Positions 60,703 to 64,000 of a stretch of DNA of 64,000 bases are shown here, in pieces. This DNA is from Candidatus Thioglobus sp. MED-G25 (GTDB taxonomy: Bacteria; Pseudomonadota; Gammaproteobacteria; Arenicellales; UBA868): positions 1 to 64,000 of the forward strand of contig NTKC01000004.1 in the NCBI GenBank assembly GCA_002456995.1, in the 5' to 3' direction. Under the pieces are notes generated by a model. It had not been told where the DNA came from. It searched no databases and saw nothing but the letters and a program-made list of their open reading frames with translations. Each line of letters opens with the position of its first letter. The stretch's first letter is position 1. The position numbers were made by a program, and so were the translations under genes.

Positions 60703-63393
60703 GTGTCTGACAAACTCGTTCTTGTAGACGGTTCGTCTTATCTTTACCGCGCATTTCACGCGATGCCTAATCTCACCAACTCCCAAGGCGAGCCCACCGG
60801 GGCTGTCTACGGTGTTGTGAATATGTTGCAACGTTTGCTTAAAGAGCAGCCATCGGAATATTTTGCCGTGGTGTTCGATGCATCCGGACCCACATTCAGA
60901 GATCAGATGTACCCTGAATACAAGGCCAATAGGCCGCCGATGCCTGGTGAATTACGCGCTCAGATACAGCCGTTGCATGACGTTATCTCGGCCCTAGGTT
61001 TGCCGCTGATCTGTGTCAAGGGAGTTGAAGCTGATGATGTCATCGGAACGCTGACTGTGGCGGCATCCGAGATAGGGATCGAGACACTCATTGCCAGCGG
61101 AGACAAGGACTTGGCTCAATTGGTGGGAGACAAAGTGTTGCTTATGGACAGTATGAAAGGCATCACCTACAACACCGCCGGTGTCGTGAACAAATTCGGT
61201 GTCCCTCCTGAACGCATGGTCGATTTTTTGACATTGGTGGGTGACAGTGTCGACAACATTCCGGGCGTACCCAAGGTAGGCCCTAAAACGGCAAGCAAAT
61301 GGCTGAATGAGTTTGGCTCCCTCGACGAACTGGTTCAGCATGCGGACGATATCAGCGGCAAGGTCGGAGAAAATCTTCGCGCTGCCCTGGACCAATTACC
61401 GATGTCTAGGGCACTGGCAACAATCAAGCTGGACGTACAACTCGATGTGCATCCGGATGGCCTGCAATTACAACCCGCCGATAAATCTCGTCTTCGTGCG
61501 TTGTACGCAGGCCTGGAATTCAAAACCTGGCTGTCAGAACTCGGTGGCTTATCAGGGGGTGATGACAAAGCAAAAAGCCCGTCGGTCGACTACCAAGTCA
61601 TTCTTGATCAGAAGACACTGAACCGTTGGATAAAACGTCTGCAGTCGGCGAAGTTGATTTCAGTCGATACCGAAACCACCTCACTGGATCCGATGCAGGC
61701 TCGAATTGTCGGGCTTTCTTTTACCGACCGACCCTGTGAAGCGGCTTACCTGCCGCTGGGGCATGACTATGCCGGTGCGCCCGATCAACTGCCGCTGGAG
61801 GATACGCTGGCGCAGTTGAAGCCTCTGCTAGAAGATCCGACTTTGCCAAAGGTTGGTCAGAACCTGAAATACGACCGATCTGTTCTGCTTAATCACGACA
61901 TAGAACTCCGGGGAATCCGGTTTGACACAATGCTTGAGTCCTATGTTCTGGATAGTACCGGCTCCCGACATGATATGGACACCTTGTCGTTGAAATATCT
62001 GGGACTCAATCCAATACGCTTTGAGGATGTCGCTGGCAAAGGTAAAAAGCAGTTGACGTTTAATCAGGTGCCTGTGGAAACTGCGGCACCGTATGCTGCA
62101 GAAGATGCCGATTTGGTTTTGCGTCTTCATCAGACGCTTTATCCACGCCTGAAGCAGTTCGAAAAGCAGTGTGAACTGCTCGAAAACATAGAAATGCCTC
62201 TGCTGCCGGTATTGTCGCGCATCGAACGAACGGGCGTACGGGTAGACAGCGACATGTTGGCCCGACAAAGTAGCGAGCTTAGCGAGCGCATCGACACACT
62301 GGAGCAGCAGGCCTTCGATCAGGCTGGCACCGACTTCAACATCGCCTCACCCAAGCAGATCCAGGAAATCCTGTTTGAGAAACTCCAGCTGCCGGTGATC
62401 AGTAAAACGCCCAAAGGGCAGCCGTCCACCTCAGAGAGTGTGCTACAGGAACTTGCTGAACAACACGAGTTACCAAAACTGATCCTGGAACACCGGGCGC
62501 TCAGCAAATTGCGTTCGACCTACACCGAGAAACTGCCATTGCTCGTTAACCCCAATACGGGCCGTGTGCACACCTCTTATCACCAGGCCTCTGTTGCGAC
62601 CGGACGCTTGTCTTCCACTGACCCGAACCTGCAGAACATCCCGGTGCGGACTGCGGACGGTCGACGAATACGGGAGGCTTTCGTACCTGAGCCCGGTTCA
62701 GTGTTGTTGGCTGCCGATTATTCCCAGATCGAGCTGCGTATCATGGCGCATTTATCTGGCGATAAGGGACTATTGGTTGCTTTTGCTGAAAACCAGGACA
62801 TCCACCGTGCGACGGCTTCAGAAGTATTCAACATTGCGTTGGAAGATGTCGACAGGGACCAGAGACGTAGCGCAAAAGCCATCAATTTTGGACTCATCTA
62901 CGGCATGTCTGCCTTTGGACTGGCCCGCCAACTGGGAATCGACCGGTCCGAAGCACAGTCGTACATCGAGCTTTATTTTGACCGCTACCCCGGGGTGAAA
63001 GCCTATATGGAGCAGATACGAACACAAGCACGGGAGCAGCAGTTTGTTGAAACTGTTTTCGGTCGCAAGTTGTATCTACCCGACATCAGTTCAAGCAATC
63101 ATGCAAGACGTCAAGGTGCCGAACGTGCCGCGATCAATGCGCCGATGCAAGGCACGGCAGCAGATCTGATCAAGCTGGCGATGCTGGCCATCGATAGCTG
63201 GCTTACCGAAAATGCGTTCAAAACACGCATGATCATGCAGGTTCATGACGAACTCGTACTGGAGGTTCCGGACAGTGAGTTCAAAGATGTTCCGGAGGTC
63301 ATCGCCTCATTGATGAGCGGTGTTGCAGAACTCAGGGTACCGCTCCGTGTAGACGTTGGCAGTGGAGCAAACTGGGCCGAAGCACACAGCTAA
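60703..63393 (+). CDS. polA: DNA polymerase I
   Basis: 896-residue repair/replication polymerase. The 5' nuclease (residues 1-290) has LVLVDGSSYLYRAFHAMP, FDASGPTFRDQMYPEYKANR and SGDKDLAQLV. The 3'-5' exonuclease has ISVDTETTSLDPMQARIVGL with Asp/Glu intact, so proofreading is expected. The polymerase has motif A LLAADYSQIELRIMAHLSGD, motif B RRSAKAINFGLIYGMSAFGL and motif C MIMQVHDELVLEV. The start is GTG 60703. engB is convergent, eight bases from the stop; no Spot 42-like RNA gene fits between them. Confidence 0.98.
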   Translation: MSDKLVLVDGSSYLYRAFHAMPNLTNSQGEPTGAVYGVVNMLQRLLKEQPSEYFAVVFDASGPTFRDQMYPEYKANRPPMPGELRAQIQPLHDVISALGLPLICVKGVEADDVIGTLTVAASEIGIETLIASGDKDLAQLVGDKVLLMDSMKGITYNTAGVVNKFGVPPERMVDFLTLVGDSVDNIPGVPKVGPKTASKWLNEFGSLDELVQHADDISGKVGENLRAALDQLPMSRALATIKLDVQLDVHPDGLQLQPADKSRLRALYAGLEFKTWLSELGGLSGGDDKAKSPSVDYQVILDQKTLNRWIKRLQSAKLISVDTETTSLDPMQARIVGLSFTDRPCEAAYLPLGHDYAGAPDQLPLEDTLAQLKPLLEDPTLPKVGQNLKYDRSVLLNHDIELRGIRFDTMLESYVLDSTGSRHDMDTLSLKYLGLNPIRFEDVAGKGKKQLTFNQVPVETAAPYAAEDADLVLRLHQTLYPRLKQFEKQCELLENIEMPLLPVLSRIERTGVRVDSDMLARQSSELSERIDTLEQQAFDQAGTDFNIASPKQIQEILFEKLQLPVISKTPKGQPSTSESVLQELAEQHELPKLILEHRALSKLRSTYTEKLPLLVNPNTGRVHTSYHQASVATGRLSSTDPNLQNIPVRTADGRRIREAFVPEPGSVLLAADYSQIELRIMAHLSGDKGLLVAFAENQDIHRATASEVFNIALEDVDRDQRRSAKAINFGLIYGMSAFGLARQLGIDRSEAQSYIELYFDRYPGVKAYMEQIRTQAREQQFVETVFGRKLYLPDISSSNHARRQGAERAAINAPMQGTAADLIKLAMLAIDSWLTENAFKTRMIMQVHDELVLEVPDSEFKDVPEVIASLMSGVAELRVPLRVDVGSGANWAEAHS

Positions 63394-63400
63394 CATCATT

Positions 63401-64000
63401 TTACGTGGATTCGGTAGTTTGGAGGAGCGCCATAATTTGTTGACGCGCTTCTTCGACACCTACGCCATGCGTAGCTGAGAACAGCTGTACTGTCACACCG
63501 TGTTCAGCTGCTACCTTTTTACTGACTTCGCGCAGCGCAACTGTCATAGCACCGCGCTTAAGTTTGTCACACTTTGTGAGCAGGACATGCACAGGCAGTT
63601 GCTGTGACTGACACCACGCCAGCATCTGCTGATCCATCGTCGTTGTCCCCCGGCGAATATCGATTGGCAAGATCAGACCTCGGAGGGAAGAACGCTTTTC
63701 AAGATAATGCTGGACCGTTTTTGCCCAATGAATCTGCAGGTTTCGAGGAACTTTGGCATATCCATAACCGGGCAAATCGACCAGTCGATAGAGACTGTCT
63801 AGGGAAAAAAAAATGATCTGTTGGGTTCGCCCGGGTGTCTTGCTGGTTCGGGCCAGGCGATTCTGACCCGTGATTGCATTCAGCGCACTGGACTTGCCGA
63901 CATTCGATCTTCCGGCGAAAGCGACTTCGCTGACGGTATCATCTGGCCAGTCTTTGGGATGGTGGGCAGACAATACATACGCTGCCTGCCTCAGGAGGTT
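63401..64000 (-). CDS. engB: ribosome-biogenesis GTPase YihA/EngB (5' end outside the window)
   Basis: Small GTPase needed for 50S assembly. EVAFAGRSNVGKSSALNAIT is the P loop, TSKTPGRTQQIIFF switch I, LVDLPGYGYAKVP G3, LLTKCDKLKRGAM G4 and FSATHGVG G5. The frame stays open to the right edge (NLLRQAAYVLSAHHPKDW), so the N terminus and start lie outside; a TTG at 63973 is internal. Confidence 0.95.
   Translation of the reverse strand, partial: NLLRQAAYVLSAHHPKDWPDDTVSEVAFAGRSNVGKSSALNAITGQNRLARTSKTPGRTQQIIFFSLDSLYRLVDLPGYGYAKVPRNLQIHWAKTVQHYLEKRSSLRGLILPIDIRRGTTTMDQQMLAWCQSQQLPVHVLLTKCDKLKRGAMTVALREVSKKVAAEHGVTVQLFSATHGVGVEEARQQIMALLQTTEST

Noticed and set aside
63393-63401. Spot 42-like small RNA after polA
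   Set aside because: Only about eight bases separate polA and engB, so there is no room for such a gene.
1-64000. tRNA, rRNA, CRISPR arrays, insertion sequences, integrases
   Set aside because: Looked for TTCGA-type T-arm motifs, regularly spaced repeats and transposase/integrase motifs by eye; none was convincing.

Overview
The window looks like a chromosomal segment of an aerobic, probably marine or environmental, gammaproteobacterium. Support for the class is gene order and family type: glyQ-glyS, a type I glnA followed by ntrB-ntrC, yibN-secB-gpsA in enterobacterial order (without grxC), and engB next to polA. No rRNA, tRNA, CRISPR array or insertion sequence was seen.

Layout. 1-7.8 kb: glyS (runs off the left edge), glyQ, a PP-loop/TusA sulfur-transfer pair, glnA with two NtrC-type palindromes upstream, ntrB, and an ntrC that has receiver and Fis-type DNA-binding parts but no AAA+ sigma54-activating domain. 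9-16.8 kb: a caa3-type cytochrome c oxidase operon (coxB with fused cytochrome c, coxA, two subunit III-like genes, subunit IV, a c5-type cytochrome), an exported pentapeptide-repeat protein and a large membrane protein. 16.9-20.5 kb: a run of very small membrane proteins, a MerR-type regulator, an SDR and a GYD-domain protein.

21-33.7 kb holds the most interesting system: a bacterial microcompartment (BMC) locus. A translationally coupled minus-strand operon encodes a PuuA/GlnT-like gamma-glutamyl-amine ligase, a BMC-P pentamer, a BMC-H hexamer, an opine/octopine-dehydrogenase family protein, an acylating aldehyde dehydrogenase, a BMC-T shell protein and a malate-dehydrogenase-type enzyme fused to an EutQ-like N-terminal region. 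Around it lie a PuuD-type gamma-glutamyl hydrolase, a sarcosine-oxidase-like flavoenzyme, a GlxBCD/MgsABC-type N-alkylglutamate synthase set, a GntR/FCD regulator and a RidA. A shared 15-bp palindrome (TGTATACTG[AT]AT[AT]CA) precedes the BMC operon, the oxidase and the glx genes. My reading is that an amine or amino alcohol is glutamylated, moved to the alpha-nitrogen of glutamate, and oxidised to glutamate plus an aldehyde that the BMC converts to an acyl-CoA. The substrate is unknown.

34.3-43.9 kb: a visibly more AT-rich block with a hydroxylysine/ethanolamine-type kinase, a PLP phospholyase/aminotransferase, a spermidine/putrescine-type ABC importer, a proline-iminopeptidase-like hydrolase and an orphan oligopeptide-binding protein. 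The kinase/phospholyase pair could also deliver an aldehyde to the BMC. 44-49.4 kb: RND efflux pair and a methyltransferase. 49.5-51.1 kb: a YedK-type protein and two decayed genes. 51.3-56 kb: an NAD(P)-linked 2-oxoacid:ferredoxin oxidoreductase in three genes. 56-64 kb: gpsA, secB, yibN, arsR-type regulator, ctpA, two small unknowns, polA and engB (cut by the right edge).
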